A DNA stretch of 64,000 nt from Pseudomonas sp. Leaf58 (GCF_003627215.1 NZ_CP032677.1:3353501-3417500), one strand, 5' to 3'; shown: positions 37,814 through 46,408, counted from the first letter of the stretch. The notes: generated by a model not told the origin, from the sequence alone. Numbers and translations are program-made.

Positions 37814-37898
37814 GCGAGTGTGGTGGAATTGGTATACACAGCAGACTTAAAATCTGTCGGCGTGAGCCTTGCGGGTTCGAGTCCCGCCACTCGCACCA
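37814..37898 (+). tRNA. tRNA-Leu(TAA)
   Basis: An 85-nt class II tRNA with 7-bp acceptor stem GCGAGTG/CACTCGC, discriminator A and encoded CCA. The anticodon arm CAGACTTAAAATCTG gives anticodon TAA, reading leucine UUA and UUG. The long variable arm (TCGGCGTGAGCC) fits tRNA-Leu. Confidence 0.97.
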
Positions 37899-37908
37899 AA
37901 ACTCTCTG

Positions 37909-37935
37909 AAAAGGCGCCCTTGCGGCGCCTTTTTG
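37909..37935 (+). terminator. Terminator of tRNA-Leu
   Basis: AAAAGGCGCC-CTTGC-GGCGCCTTTTT is a perfect 10-bp stem with a T-run, 10 nt after the CCA. Confidence 0.92.
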
Positions 37936-38002
37936 CTACCCGCCAGCAATCCTTGGCGCAGCTGCTAGAGTGGAGCTTGTCCCCGTCCACTGGAACGCCG
38001 CC

Positions 38003-38416
38003 ATGCGCTACTCCCTGTTCGATGGCCAACGCGACTTGATTATCCTGATCGCTCGCGTGCTGCTGATGATTCTGTTCGTCTTGTCTGGTTGGGCCAAACT
38101 GACCGGTTTCGAAGGCACGGTCGGCTATATGACCTCGTTGGGCGCCCCTGCCCCGATGCTGGCGGCGGCAGTTGCCGTGTTCATGGAGTTCGCCGTGGGC
38201 ATCTTGCTGATCCTGGGCTTTTACACGCGGCCGTTGGCCTTCCTGTTTGCGTTATTCGTGCTGGGTACGGCACTGCTGGGCCACCCGTTCTGGAACATGG
38301 TCGACCCCGAGCGCAGCGCCAACATGACCCAGTTCCTGAAAAACCTCAGCATCATGGGCGGCTTGCTGTTACTGGCCGTAACCGGCCCCGGGCGCTTCTC
38401 GGTGGACGGCCGCTAA
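38003..38416 (+). CDS. DoxX family membrane protein
   Basis: A 137-residue inner-membrane protein of the DoxX family with four hydrophobic segments (LIILIARVLLMILFVLSGW first; AAAVAVFMEFAVGILLILG third) and the typical GWAKLTGF loop. The ATG at 38003 has GGAA eight nt upstream. DoxX-like proteins are often linked to redox or thiol stress, but no biochemical role can be assigned here. Converges with the small acidic gene, 1 nt between stops. Confidence 0.87.
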   Translation: MRYSLFDGQRDLIILIARVLLMILFVLSGWAKLTGFEGTVGYMTSLGAPAPMLAAAVAVFMEFAVGILLILGFYTRPLAFLFALFVLGTALLGHPFWNMVDPERSANMTQFLKNLSIMGGLLLLAVTGPGRFSVDGR

Positions 38417-38417
38417 G

Positions 38418-38615
38418 TCAGTTGTCTTCGCAATCGTCAAACCAGGCTGGGTGATCGCGTTCCTCGTCATCGAGGTCATCCAGCATTTCCTCGTCTTCCT
38501 CCACTTCATCCTCGGCGCCCTGGGCATCTGCCTCGGGCTGCATGTCGGCATAGAGAAACTCATGATCAAGCAGGTGATCATGCTCGGGTTCGTGCAGGTC
38601 GTCTTCGTCGCGCAT
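38418..38615 (-). CDS. Small, very acidic protein, unknown
   Basis: A 65-residue protein in which about 30 residues are Asp or Glu and only a few are basic (MRDEDDLHEPEHDHLLDHEF at the start; runs such as DEVEEDEEMLDDLDDEE). The ATG at 38615 has AGGAG at 6-10 nt, so translation is credible. No domain is recognisable. Such proteins can bind metals or act as DNA mimics, but nothing in the sequence decides this. Confidence 0.72.
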   Translation of the reverse strand: MRDEDDLHEPEHDHLLDHEFLYADMQPEADAQGAEDEVEEDEEMLDDLDDEERDHPAWFDDCEDN

Positions 38616-38739
38616 GCTGGCTCCTGGGCTGTAGGCAGGCCTTATAGGCTGATCGGCTTGGCCGGTCAATGCGTTGCCGCTTAATGCTCGGTTAACCGAC
38701 CGGGGCCACTCTGAAAGCTCTCCCTTCAAACGTTACGTT

Positions 38740-38766
38740 GCCCGCCTTCATGGCGGGCCTTTTTTT
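38740..38766 (+). terminator. Intrinsic terminator with no clear upstream gene
   Basis: GCCCGCC-TTCAT-GGCGGGC followed by CTTTTTTT. It lies 324 nt after doxX on the same strand, with an opposite-strand gene between. It may end a short RNA starting near 38692 or a long doxX 3' end. Confidence 0.85.
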
Positions 38767-38901
38767 GCTATACCCTTTCCTTAACCGATGAACGGCCCCG
38801 TCACCTGTACTTCACGCTTTACTGACAACCGGCTGGGCACACTGCTCAAGCTCCGTACGTTCTTGCAGCCCGCCGCCTCCTTGCCGCGGGCTTTTCTTTT
38901 T
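38766..38901 (+). ncRNA. Candidate RpoS-dependent small RNA
   Basis: TGCTATACC (38766-38774) is a near-perfect RpoS-type extended -10 (TGCTATACT) directly after the preceding terminator. A start near 38781 and the terminator AGCCCGC-N12-GCGGGCT-TTTC (38867-38901) would give an RNA of about 115-120 nt. There is no open frame with a ribosome site inside. Size and RpoS-type promoter recall RgsA (P16) of Pseudomonas; I cannot confirm homology from memory. Confidence 0.62.
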
Positions 38902-39011
38902 CATGCCCCCACGACCGCGCGCCCCGTCAAGCGGACCTTGGTGGCGACGCGACCTGTCGCATGGGCCGAAAGTTTATGGCAATCTGCCACGGCCTTCGAC
39001 TAAGCAACGCC

Positions 39012-39746
39012 ATGAAAAAGATAAATTTCAAGAACCCGCTCATGCCTGATATCTCTGCAGACAATGCAAGTTTGATTCACACCATTGCCACGGCTACCGC
39101 CATCATTGCCGCCTTGATCGCCGCGTGCGCCGTCATCCTTGCGCAAATGACTTCTGATGTGCAAAGCAAACACTCGGACAGTTCCAGGGCAGAGGCCAGC
39201 CAGATTATTTCAAAAGCCAATGAATCTGCCGCGCAGTTGCAACTGAAGATTGACACCCTCACGCAACAAAACCAGGAGCTGGCGACAAAGCTGCACGCCG
39301 AGAAACAGGCCCGGCTGAAGATCGAAGCCCGCTTGACGCCGAGAAAACTGACACCGCAGGCACAGGAAGCGTTCAAGGCATTGGCAGCGCAGCTGAGTAA
39401 AGACAAGGCCGCACCCACCGTACTGCTGAACATCATCCGCAACGATGATGAGGCCCTGCAGTACGCCAAACAGCTCGCCGTCGCCCTGAACAAAGCGGGC
39501 GCCCAGGTCCAGATAAAGCAATTGATGCTGGCAAAGGAGGCCACCGGGCTGCAGGTCGTGCTGTACGACAGCCCAGGCAGTCAGCAACTTGAGCGGGCAT
39601 TCAAAGAGGCCGACATCGCTGCGCAAATCAGCAGATCGGCGCAAATGCCAAGGGTTAACGTAAATGATCTGGATACGCAGAACATAGCGGCCTACATCAG
39701 CGTTTACCCGAAGGACTTGTCGCTCCCACCTGACCTGAAGCAATAA
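39012..39746 (+). CDS. Membrane-anchored coiled-coil protein, unknown
   Basis: A 244-residue protein with a single membrane segment at about residues 22-46 (IATATAIIAALIAACAVILAQM), followed by a long polar coiled coil (about 50-105, ANESAAQLQLKIDTLTQQNQ and further heptads) and a C-terminal alpha/beta part with VLLNIIRNDDEALQYAKQLAVAL and VLYDSP. The start is weak (no clear ribosome site before the ATG at 39012). GC content is lower than its neighbours. It is followed 57 nt later by adhP, probably unrelated. No family recognised; strain-variable presence is likely. Confidence 0.7.
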   Translation: MKKINFKNPLMPDISADNASLIHTIATATAIIAALIAACAVILAQMTSDVQSKHSDSSRAEASQIISKANESAAQLQLKIDTLTQQNQELATKLHAEKQARLKIEARLTPRKLTPQAQEAFKALAAQLSKDKAAPTVLLNIIRNDDEALQYAKQLAVALNKAGAQVQIKQLMLAKEATGLQVVLYDSPGSQQLERAFKEADIAAQISRSAQMPRVNVNDLDTQNIAAYISVYPKDLSLPPDLKQ

Positions 39747-39803
39747 GCGCCTGACAACTCGTACTATGCTGAGCGCTTCATGCACTTGGACAAGGAGGCG
39801 CGT

Positions 39804-40814
39804 ATGAAAGCTGCAGTTGTTGCACCCGGCCACCGCGTGGCGGTGGTGGATAAGGCCCTTCGCCCACTCGAACACGGCGAAGCGTTGCTGAAAATGCAGT
39901 GCTGCGGTGTTTGCCACACCGACTTGCACGTCAAGAATGGCGACTTTGGTGACAAGACTGGCGTTGTGCTGGGCCATGAAGGCATCGGCGTGGTGCAGGA
40001 GGTGGGGCCGGGCGTCACCTCCCTCAAGCCCGGCGACCGCGCCAGTGTCGCCTGGTTCTACCAAGGCTGCGGGCATTGCGAGTACTGCAACAGCGGTAAC
40101 GAAACGCTTTGCCGCGAGGTGAAAAACTCCGGCTATACCGTGGACGGTGGCATGGCCGAGGCCTGCATCGTCAAGGCCGATTACTCGGTCAAGGTGCCCG
40201 ACGGGCTCGACTCCGCTGCCGCCAGCAGCATTACCTGCGCCGGTGTTACAACCTACAAGGCGGTGAAGATCTCCAATATCCGCCCCGGCCAATGGATCGC
40301 CATCTACGGCCTTGGCGGCCTGGGCAACCTGGCGCTGCAATATGCCAAGAACGTCTTCAACGCCAAGGTAATCGCTGTCGACGTTAACGAAGAGCAACTG
40401 CGCTTCGCCAGCGAGATGGGCGCTGACTTGGTCATCAACCCGAGCGCTGAAGACGCCGCGAAGGTCATCCAAGCCAAGACCGGGGGCGCCCATGCCGCCG
40501 TGGTTACCGCGGTCGCCAAGGCCGCCTTCGACTCAGCCGTCGACGCCCTGCGCGCCGGTGGTCGGCTGGTTGCGGTGGGGCTGCCATCGGAAGCCATGAA
40601 CCTGAATATCCCCCGCCTGGTACTGGACGGTATCGAAGTGATTGGTTCGCTGGTTGGCACTCGGCAAGACTTGCAGGAAGCTTTCCAGTTTGCCGCGGAA
40701 GGCAAAGTGGTACCGAAGGTGACCTTGCGGCCGATCGAGGACATCAATCAGATCTTTGATGAGATGCTGGCAGGCAAGATCAAAGGACGGATGGTAATCA
40801 ACTTCGAGGGCTGA
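39804..40814 (+). CDS. adhP: Zinc alcohol dehydrogenase, AdhP type
   Basis: A 336-residue medium-chain alcohol dehydrogenase. Catalytic zinc ligands lie in [10 protein letters not shown] (Cys37 region) and GHEGIG; structural zinc cysteines are in [15 protein letters not shown]. The NAD site is [14 protein letters not shown] near residue 172. It matches the propanol-preferring AdhP group that interconverts short alcohols and aldehydes. ATG at 39804 with AAGGAGG seven nt upstream. Ends with a terminator at 40836-40867. Confidence 0.92.
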   Translation: MKAAVVAPGHRVAVVDKALRPLEHGEALLKMQCCGVCHTDLHVKNGDFGDKTGVVLGHEGIGVVQEVGPGVTSLKPGDRASVAWFYQGCGHCEYCNSGNETLCREVKNSGYTVDGGMAEACIVKADYSVKVPDGLDSAAASSITCAGVTTYKAVKISNIRPGQWIAIYGLGGLGNLALQYAKNVFNAKVIAVDVNEEQLRFASEMGADLVINPSAEDAAKVIQAKTGGAHAAVVTAVAKAAFDSAVDALRAGGRLVAVGLPSEAMNLNIPRLVLDGIEVIGSLVGTRQDLQEAFQFAAEGKVVPKVTLRPIEDINQIFDEMLAGKIKGRMVINFEG

Positions 40815-40835
40815 CCGCCGGACAGTACCGACAAT

Positions 40836-40867
40836 AAGGCCCGCGGATTTCCATCTGCGGGCCTTTT
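40836..40867 (+). terminator. Terminator after adhP
   Basis: AAGGCCCGC-N12-GCGGGCCTTTT, 22 nt after the adhP stop. Confidence 0.85.
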
Positions 40868-40940
40868 ACCTTCTCGATACCAAAGGCGTAGTCCATGCCA
40901 TCGCTCCACGCTAATGGAGCGGCAAAAAACCGCAGAAATG

Positions 40941-40974
40941 AAAAACCCCGCAACCTTTACAGGTTGCGGGGCTT
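40941..40974 (-). terminator. Terminator of tRNA-Cys
   Basis: CCCCGCAACC-N6-GGTTGCGGGG with A5 on the left, so T5 follows the stem for minus-strand transcription from the tRNA. Confidence 0.9.
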
Positions 40975-40982
40975 TCGAATGG

Positions 40983-41056
40983 TGGAGGCCGAGGTCGGAA
41001 TCGAACCGGCGTAGACGGATTTGCAATCCGGAGCATAACCACTTTGCTACTCGGCC
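40983..41056 (-). tRNA. tRNA-Cys(GCA)
   Basis: A 74-nt tRNA with acceptor stem GGCCGAG/CTCGGCC, discriminator T and encoded CCA. Anticodon arm CGGATTGCAAATCCG gives GCA, reading cysteine UGC and UGU. Confidence 0.97.
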
Positions 41057-41210
41057 TCAAAGGTCGGATCTAGCAGCTTGCGCTTCGCTATCTCCTTGAA
41101 ACGCTGAACCTTTTTCAAAGTTTGCTGCGTTTCGATGGGCGCCATTATGTCGTCATTCTTCTAACCTTGCAACCCCCTGAACGAAAAAAAATTTCAACGG
41201 GTTCAAGGTG

Positions 41211-42230
41211 TTAGCGCAGGCGGCCGAGTTTACTCCACAAACCCACCACCGTGTTCTCCAGCGTACCACTGGCGACCATGCCGATTCTCTCCTGCAGGCT
41301 CTTGCGTTCGGCATAGTGCAAGTGGAACAGGTTGGCAGTGCGCGCGCGGTTGCTGAGGTATTCATCGCTGGTCTGTAGCTCATCTACCAGTTTGCGGTTG
41401 AGCGCCGCGACCCCCAGCCACACTTCCCCCGTGGCCACTTCATCGATGTGCAGCTGAGGGCGGTAACGGGCTACGAAGTCCTTGAACAGCTGATGGGTAA
41501 TGTCCAGGTCTTCCTGAAACTTCTCCCGGCCCTTCTCGGTGTTTTCGCCGAATACAGTCAGAGTGCGCTTGTACTCACCGGCAGTCAGCACTTCGAAATC
41601 GATGTCGTGCTTCTTCAGCAGGCGATTGATGTTAGGCAATTGCGCCACCACGCCGATAGAACCCACCACAGCGAACGGCGCGCTGACAATTTTCTCGCCG
41701 ATGCAGGCCATCATATAACCGCCGCTGGCGGCCACTTTGTCAATGCACACCGTCAAGGGGATACCCGCCTGGCGAATGCGCGCCAGTTGCGAGGCCGCCA
41801 GGCCGTAGCTGTGTACCAGCCCGCCGCCGCTTTCAAGGCGCAGTACCACCTCGTCACGTGGAGTGGCCAGGGTGAGCAGCGCCGTGATTTCGTTGCGCAA
41901 GCTATCGGTGGCAGAGGCTTTGATGTCGCCATCGAAATCCAGCACGAAGACCCGGCCCTTTTCTTCGGCCTTGCCCTTCTTCTGCTGTTTTTCGGCCTTG
42001 GCCTGCTGCTTGCGCAAGGCTTTGAGCTGGGCCTTGTCGAGCAGGCCGGACTCCAGGCGCTCGCGCAAGTCCTTGTAGAATTGGTTCAGGCGGGTGACCT
42101 GCAACTGCCCACCCGGTTTGCGCCGCCCTTTACCGCGCAAACCGGCGATGGCCGACAGTACCATCAGGATGGCGATGACCAGGGTGGCCGTTTTAGCGAG
42201 AAAGCTTGCGTATTCGGCAAGAAACTCCAC
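41211..42230 (-). CDS. sohB: Inner-membrane protease SohB (S49 family)
   Basis: A 339-residue S49 serine protease of the SohB/SppA type. An N-terminal membrane segment lies at residues 8-30; then a long basic linker (KAEKQQKKGKAEEKG) and the S49 domain. The nucleophile is Ser in VAASGGYMMACIG and the general base Lys in GEYKRTLT. It starts at GTG (42228-42230) with AAGGAG seven nt upstream. Its active site faces the periplasm in relatives, where it degrades signal peptides or misfolded proteins. Confidence 0.92.
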   Translation of the reverse strand: MEFLAEYASFLAKTATLVIAILMVLSAIAGLRGKGRRKPGGQLQVTRLNQFYKDLRERLESGLLDKAQLKALRKQQAKAEKQQKKGKAEEKGRVFVLDFDGDIKASATDSLRNEITALLTLATPRDEVVLRLESGGGLVHSYGLAASQLARIRQAGIPLTVCIDKVAASGGYMMACIGEKIVSAPFAVVGSIGVVAQLPNINRLLKKHDIDFEVLTAGEYKRTLTVFGENTEKGREKFQEDLDITHQLFKDFVARYRPQLHIDEVATGEVWLGVAALNRKLVDELQTSDEYLSNRARTANLFHLHYAERKSLQERIGMVASGTLENTVVGLWSKLGRLR

Positions 42231-42427
42231 GTTGACTCCTTAAATACCTGCGCCAATGCGGCGCGTAACTGTTGCAAGCATACCGTTGCGTCTTTACTGC
42301 TGCCAGCCGCTGTAAACGCTGGCAACACCTTTCAAACAAGCTTTTCAAACGCTTGTATGTTTTTTCGTTGACAGCCCGGGTGGCGCATCCTAACCTCGCA
42401 ACAACCTCCAACAGGCCGGAACCTTTC

Positions 42428-43138
42428 GTGGGCAACCTCTACCTGATCCGACATGGCCAAGCCTCCTTCGGTGCTGACGACTACGACGTACTCTCACCGG
42501 TAGGCGTGCGCCAAAGCCAGGCCCTGGGACATCACCTGGCCCAGCTCGGTGTGCAGTTTGACCGCTGCGTGGCGGGTGACCTGCGCCGCCAGCAGGACAC
42601 TGCGCGGCTGGCGTTGGCTGCCTTGCACGCTAATGGCTGCCCGGTGCCGGCTGTTGAGACCGACGCCGCGTTCAATGAGTTCGATGCCGACGGTGTGATC
42701 CGTGCCCTATTGCCCGGGCTGTTGCCGCAAGAGCCTAACGCCCTGCACATCCTGCGCAATGGCGCGCAGCACCGCAGCGAGTTCCAGCGCCTGTTCGCAC
42801 TGATGGTGCAGCGTTGGCACGACGGCGAACATGCCGACGACGGCCTGGAAACTTGGCAGGCCTTTACCGCCCGCGTGAACAGTGGCCTGCAGCGCGTGCT
42901 GGATGCCGCCGCGGGCGGGGACAATATCGCCATCTTCACCTCGGGCGGCACCATTGCCGCCCTGCTCCACCTGGTTACCCGTATTACCCCCAGCCAGGCG
43001 TTCGCGCTGAACTGGCAAATCATCAACACGTCGCTTAGCCAGCTGAAATTCCGCGGCCGCGACGTGGCACTGGCTTCCTTCAACAGCCAGGCCCATGTGC
43101 AGCTGTTGAAGGCGCCGGAGCTTGTCACCTACCGATAA
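42428..43138 (+). CDS. Histidine phosphatase family protein
   Basis: A 236-residue phosphoglycerate-mutase-like protein. The catalytic motif LIRHGQAS holds phospho-His9, and the second His-containing strand region is IFTSGGTIAALLH, where the usual His is replaced by a Gly-rich segment as in some relatives. I use GTG at 42428 with GGAA seven nt upstream; this starts right at the RHG motif, as family members do. It precedes the SCP2 gene by 56 nt on the same strand. Substrate unknown. Confidence 0.85.
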   Translation: MGNLYLIRHGQASFGADDYDVLSPVGVRQSQALGHHLAQLGVQFDRCVAGDLRRQQDTARLALAALHANGCPVPAVETDAAFNEFDADGVIRALLPGLLPQEPNALHILRNGAQHRSEFQRLFALMVQRWHDGEHADDGLETWQAFTARVNSGLQRVLDAAAGGDNIAIFTSGGTIAALLHLVTRITPSQAFALNWQIINTSLSQLKFRGRDVALASFNSQAHVQLLKAPELVTYR

Positions 43139-43194
43139 GCCCGGCTTGTTGTGTCCCTGCGGGGACGTGTAAATCACTCTATAAGGAATGCGCC

Positions 43195-43512
43195 ATGACC
43201 TCCGTAGCTGATGCCGTCAAAAAGATGCAAGAGAAGTTCAACCCATCCGCTGCCGCCGGCCTGGACCTGGTGTTCGGCTTCAACATCACCGACGAAGACA
43301 AGCAGTACGCGCTGATCGTCAAGGACGGCACTTGCGACCTGCAGGAAGGTGAAAACCCAGATGCCAACTGCACCCTGGTAATGGACAGCGACACCCTGAA
43401 GGGTATCGTCAGCGGTGAAACCGACGGCATGCAGGCGTTCATGGGCGGCAAGCTGCGCGTTGAAGGCGACATGATGCTGTCGATGAAGCTCAGCGAGCTG
43501 TTCCCGTCCTGA
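43195..43512 (+). CDS. SCP2 sterol-binding domain protein
   Basis: A 105-residue stand-alone SCP2 domain: VADAVKKMQEKFN helix, GLDLVFGFNITDEDKQYALIVKDG strands, a TLVMDSDTLKGIVSGETDGMQAFMGGKLRVEGDM segment that forms the hydrophobic tunnel, and a terminal helix. Such proteins bind lipids or acyl-CoA. Likely supports the acyl-CoA-type enzymes that follow. Terminator 43535-43569. Confidence 0.9.
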   Translation: MTSVADAVKKMQEKFNPSAAAGLDLVFGFNITDEDKQYALIVKDGTCDLQEGENPDANCTLVMDSDTLKGIVSGETDGMQAFMGGKLRVEGDMMLSMKLSELFPS

Positions 43513-43534
43513 GGGCTGGGGGTACCGGATGATC

Positions 43535-43569
43535 GAAACCGAAGCCTGACGGGCTTCGGTTTTTTTTTG
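43535..43569 (+). terminator. Terminator after the SCP2 gene
   Basis: AAACCGAAGCC-TGAC-GGGCTTCGGTTT followed by T6, a strong hairpin 23 nt after the stop. Confidence 0.93.
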
Positions 43570-43714
43570 CCTGTGCGCTCACACTCAACGTGTCATCAAG
43601 GCAGTTGATCAGGCAGCAACACCCTTGCCTATATGGCACCTGGCACGCTTGTCCCATCCTCGGCAGACCATTAGATTAGCCAATAGTCCTGGCGATCGAG
43701 AATAAGGAAAACGC

Positions 43715-44782
43715 ATGACGCTCACCGACCAATCCACCCAGGTACGCCCCGGCGAAGAACTTGACGCGGCCGTCATCGACCCTTACCTCAAAGCCAACAT
43801 CCCTGGCTTGGATGGCCTGCCAAGCATCAGCCAGTTCCCCGGCGGCGCCTCCAACCTCACCTACTTGGTCAACTACCCTGGACGCGACTTCGTATTGCGC
43901 CGCCCGCCATTCGGCCAAAAGGCCAAGTCGGCCCATGACATGGGCCGCGAGTTTCGCATCCTCAACCAGTTGAACAGCGGCTTCCCCTACTGCCCCAAGG
44001 CCTACGTGCACTGCACCGACAGCAGCCTGATCGGCGGCGAGTTCTACGTGATGGAGCGAGTCAAGGGCATCATCCTGCGCTCGGACATTCCGCCCGAACT
44101 GGGCCTGGACGCCAACCGCACCGAGGCCCTGTGCAAAAGCTTCATCGACCGACTGGTAGAGTTGCACCAGGTGGACTACAACGCCTGCGGCCTGGCCGAC
44201 CTGGGTAAACCGGAAGGCTATGTGCAGCGCCAGGTCGAGGGCTGGACCAGCCGCTACGAAAAGGCCCTGACCCCGGATGCGCCACGCTGGGACAAGGTGA
44301 CCGCCTGGCTGCACGAGAAGATGCCCGCCGACCACCCGCGGCCCGCCATCGTGCATAACGACTACCGTTTCGACAATGTGATCCTCGATGCCGACAACCC
44401 CATGCGCATTATCGGTGTGCTGGACTGGGAAATGGCCACCCTGGGCGACCCGCTGATGGACCTGGGCAACAGCCTGGCCTACTGGATCGAGGCCGACGAC
44501 CCAGCGCCGGTGCAAATGATGCGCCGCCAGCCGAGCAACGCGCCGGGCATGCTCAGCCGTCGCCAGTTCGTCGATTACTACGCAGAGCGCGCTGGCATTC
44601 GCCTGGAAAACTTCGATTACTACCATTGCTATGGCCTGTTCCGCCTAGCGGGCATCGTCCAGCAAATCTACTACCGCTATTACCACGGCCAGACCCAGGA
44701 CAAGCGTTTTGCCCAGTTCATCCACATGAACCGCTTGCTGGAACAGATGACCTTGCAGGTTATTGCCAAGTCCAGCCTCTGA
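43715..44782 (+). CDS. APH-fold kinase resembling ACAD10/11-associated phosphotransferases
   Basis: A 355-residue aminoglycoside-phosphotransferase-fold protein. The nucleotide region is FPGGASNLTYLVNYPGRDFVLRRPP, the catalytic loop HNDYRFDNVILD and the metal Asp in GVLDWEMATLGDPLMDLG. This subgroup matches the kinase part of ACAD10/11, where a 4-hydroxyacyl-CoA is phosphorylated before elimination. Directly followed, 36 nt later, by a short-chain dehydrogenase, and preceded by an SCP2 gene. A role in 4-hydroxyacid or fatty-acyl-CoA breakdown is inferred, not antibiotic resistance. Confidence 0.83.
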   Translation: MTLTDQSTQVRPGEELDAAVIDPYLKANIPGLDGLPSISQFPGGASNLTYLVNYPGRDFVLRRPPFGQKAKSAHDMGREFRILNQLNSGFPYCPKAYVHCTDSSLIGGEFYVMERVKGIILRSDIPPELGLDANRTEALCKSFIDRLVELHQVDYNACGLADLGKPEGYVQRQVEGWTSRYEKALTPDAPRWDKVTAWLHEKMPADHPRPAIVHNDYRFDNVILDADNPMRIIGVLDWEMATLGDPLMDLGNSLAYWIEADDPAPVQMMRRQPSNAPGMLSRRQFVDYYAERAGIRLENFDYYHCYGLFRLAGIVQQIYYRYYHGQTQDKRFAQFIHMNRLLEQMTLQVIAKSSL

Positions 44783-44818
44783 GCCCCGACCTCGACGACG
44801 GATAACAAGGAAAACAGC

Positions 44819-45586
44819 ATGTCCAAGACCCACCTGTTCGACCTCGACGGCAAAATCGCCTTCGTTTCCGGCGCCAGCCGCGGCATCGGCGAGGCCATCG
44901 CCCACCTGCTGGCCCAGCAAGGCGCCCATGTGATCGTTTCCAGCCGCAAGCTCGACGGTTGCCAACAGGTGGCCGATGCCATCGCCGCGGCCGGTGGCAA
45001 GGCAACGGCAGTGGCCTGCCACATCGGTGAGCTGGAGCAGATCCAGCAGGTGTTCGCCGGCATCCGCGAACAGTTTGGGCGGTTGGACATCCTGGTCAAT
45101 AACGCGGCCACCAACCCGCAGTTCTGCAACGTGCTGGACACCGACCCAGGCGCGTTCCAGAAGACCGTGGACGTGAATATCCGTGGCTACTTCTTCATGT
45201 CGGTAGAGGCCGGCAAACTGATGCGCGAGCAGGGCGGCGGCAGCATCATCAACGTGGCGTCGATCAACGGGGTATCACCCGGCCTGTTCCAGGGCATCTA
45301 TTCGGTGACCAAGGCGGCGGTCATCAACATGACCAAGGTCTTCGCCAAGGAGTGCGCGCCGTTCGGCATCCGCTGCAACGCCCTGCTGCCGGGCCTGACC
45401 GACACCAAGTTCGCCTCGGCACTGGTGAAAAACGACGCCATTCTCAACGCAGCGTTGCAGCAAATCCCGCTCAAGCGCGTGGCCGACCCCAAGGAAATGG
45501 CCGGCGCGGTGCTGTACCTGGCCAGCGATGCCTCCAGCTACACCACCGGCACGGCGCTCAATGTCGACGGCGGCTACCTGTCCTGA
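44819..45586 (+). CDS. Short-chain dehydrogenase/reductase
   Basis: A 255-residue classical SDR. NAD(P) motif GASRGIGEA near residue 19, NNAAT near 97, catalytic Ser in INVASINGVS and YSVTKAA with Tyr/Lys near residue 160, ending with DGGYLS. ATG preceded by AAGGAAAACAGC. It forms a unit with the APH-fold kinase upstream. A hydroxyacyl substrate is likely, but not shown. Confidence 0.9.
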   Translation: MSKTHLFDLDGKIAFVSGASRGIGEAIAHLLAQQGAHVIVSSRKLDGCQQVADAIAAAGGKATAVACHIGELEQIQQVFAGIREQFGRLDILVNNAATNPQFCNVLDTDPGAFQKTVDVNIRGYFFMSVEAGKLMREQGGGSIINVASINGVSPGLFQGIYSVTKAAVINMTKVFAKECAPFGIRCNALLPGLTDTKFASALVKNDAILNAALQQIPLKRVADPKEMAGAVLYLASDASSYTTGTALNVDGGYLS

Positions 45587-46408
45587 TCAGGCTTTAATGG
45601 CCACCAGGGTGTAGCTCAGGGGCAGGCGTGCGGGTTGCTCGCGCAGGCGATATTCACCGTCGTCGCCCTTGACCATCTGCCCCGGCAGCGCCTCCCAGGG
45701 GATGCTCTGGTGCTCGACCAACGTTGTCAGTTGCAGGCCGTGGCCGAGCAAGGCAGTGATCACCTCGCCCAGGCCATGGTTCCACTCGTGGGTTTCGGTG
45801 TGTGAAAGTCGCTGCTCGGTATCGACGTAGGTGTGGTCGCTGTGCCACACCGTCGGCGCGCTATGCTCGAAATACGGGTACTCGAGTTGCAGGCGGTCCT
45901 GGTGGTCTTCATTGACCGCCATCAGCATTGGATGCCCGTCGCGCAGGAACAGCCGCCCGCCCGGTTTCAGCAGGGCCGCTACCGTACGCGCCCACGGCTC
46001 GATGCGGGGCAGCCAGCAGAGCGCGCCGATGCCGGTGTAGGCCAGGTCGAACGTGCCGGCCGGCAGCACCTGGTCGGCGGCATAGACGTCGGCCTCGACG
46101 TACGCGATGGGCGCCGCACAGCGTGCGGCCAAGGCCCGCGCCTCGGCCAGCGAGGCCGCGGAATAGTCCAGGCCACAGACCGTGGCGCCAAGGCGCGCCA
46201 GCGAGAGGGTATCGGTGCCGATATGGCACTGCAGGTGGACGGCGTTGAGCCCCTTGATAGCGCCGAGCAATGGCAAGTCGAAGCGTACGGTTTCGGAGAG
46301 GTGTTCGGGGTGCTGGACGAGCTGCTCGACCTCATAGTCCTTCGACGCAGCATGCAGCGGGGCCCGTTCGTCCCAGCTGGCGCGGTTGAGTTGCAGAGAG
46401 TGATCCAT
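45587..46408 (-). CDS. Class I SAM-dependent methyltransferase
   Basis: A 273-residue methyltransferase. Motif I region is AVHLQCHIGTDTLSLARLGATVCGLDYS near residue 57 (post-I acidic Asp in GLDYS), and motif III-like GTFDLAYTGIGALCW. ATG with AAGGA nine nt upstream. It converges with the SDR gene with no gap. Substrate unknown. Confidence 0.87.
   Translation of the reverse strand: MDHSLQLNRASWDERAPLHAASKDYEVEQLVQHPEHLSETVRFDLPLLGAIKGLNAVHLQCHIGTDTLSLARLGATVCGLDYSAASLAEARALAARCAAPIAYVEADVYAADQVLPAGTFDLAYTGIGALCWLPRIEPWARTVAALLKPGGRLFLRDGHPMLMAVNEDHQDRLQLEYPYFEHSAPTVWHSDHTYVDTEQRLSHTETHEWNHGLGEVITALLGHGLQLTTLVEHQSIPWEALPGQMVKGDDGEYRLREQPARLPLSYTLVAIKA

Noticed and set aside
39210..40493. Minus-strand open frame of 427 codons opposite the coiled-coil gene and adhP
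   Set aside because: Shadow of adhP codon bias; no ribosome site, no family signal.
43715..44782. Antibiotic resistance by aminoglycoside phosphotransferase
   Set aside because: The fold is shared, but the sequence belongs to the acyl-CoA-associated group and the neighbours are lipid-type enzymes.
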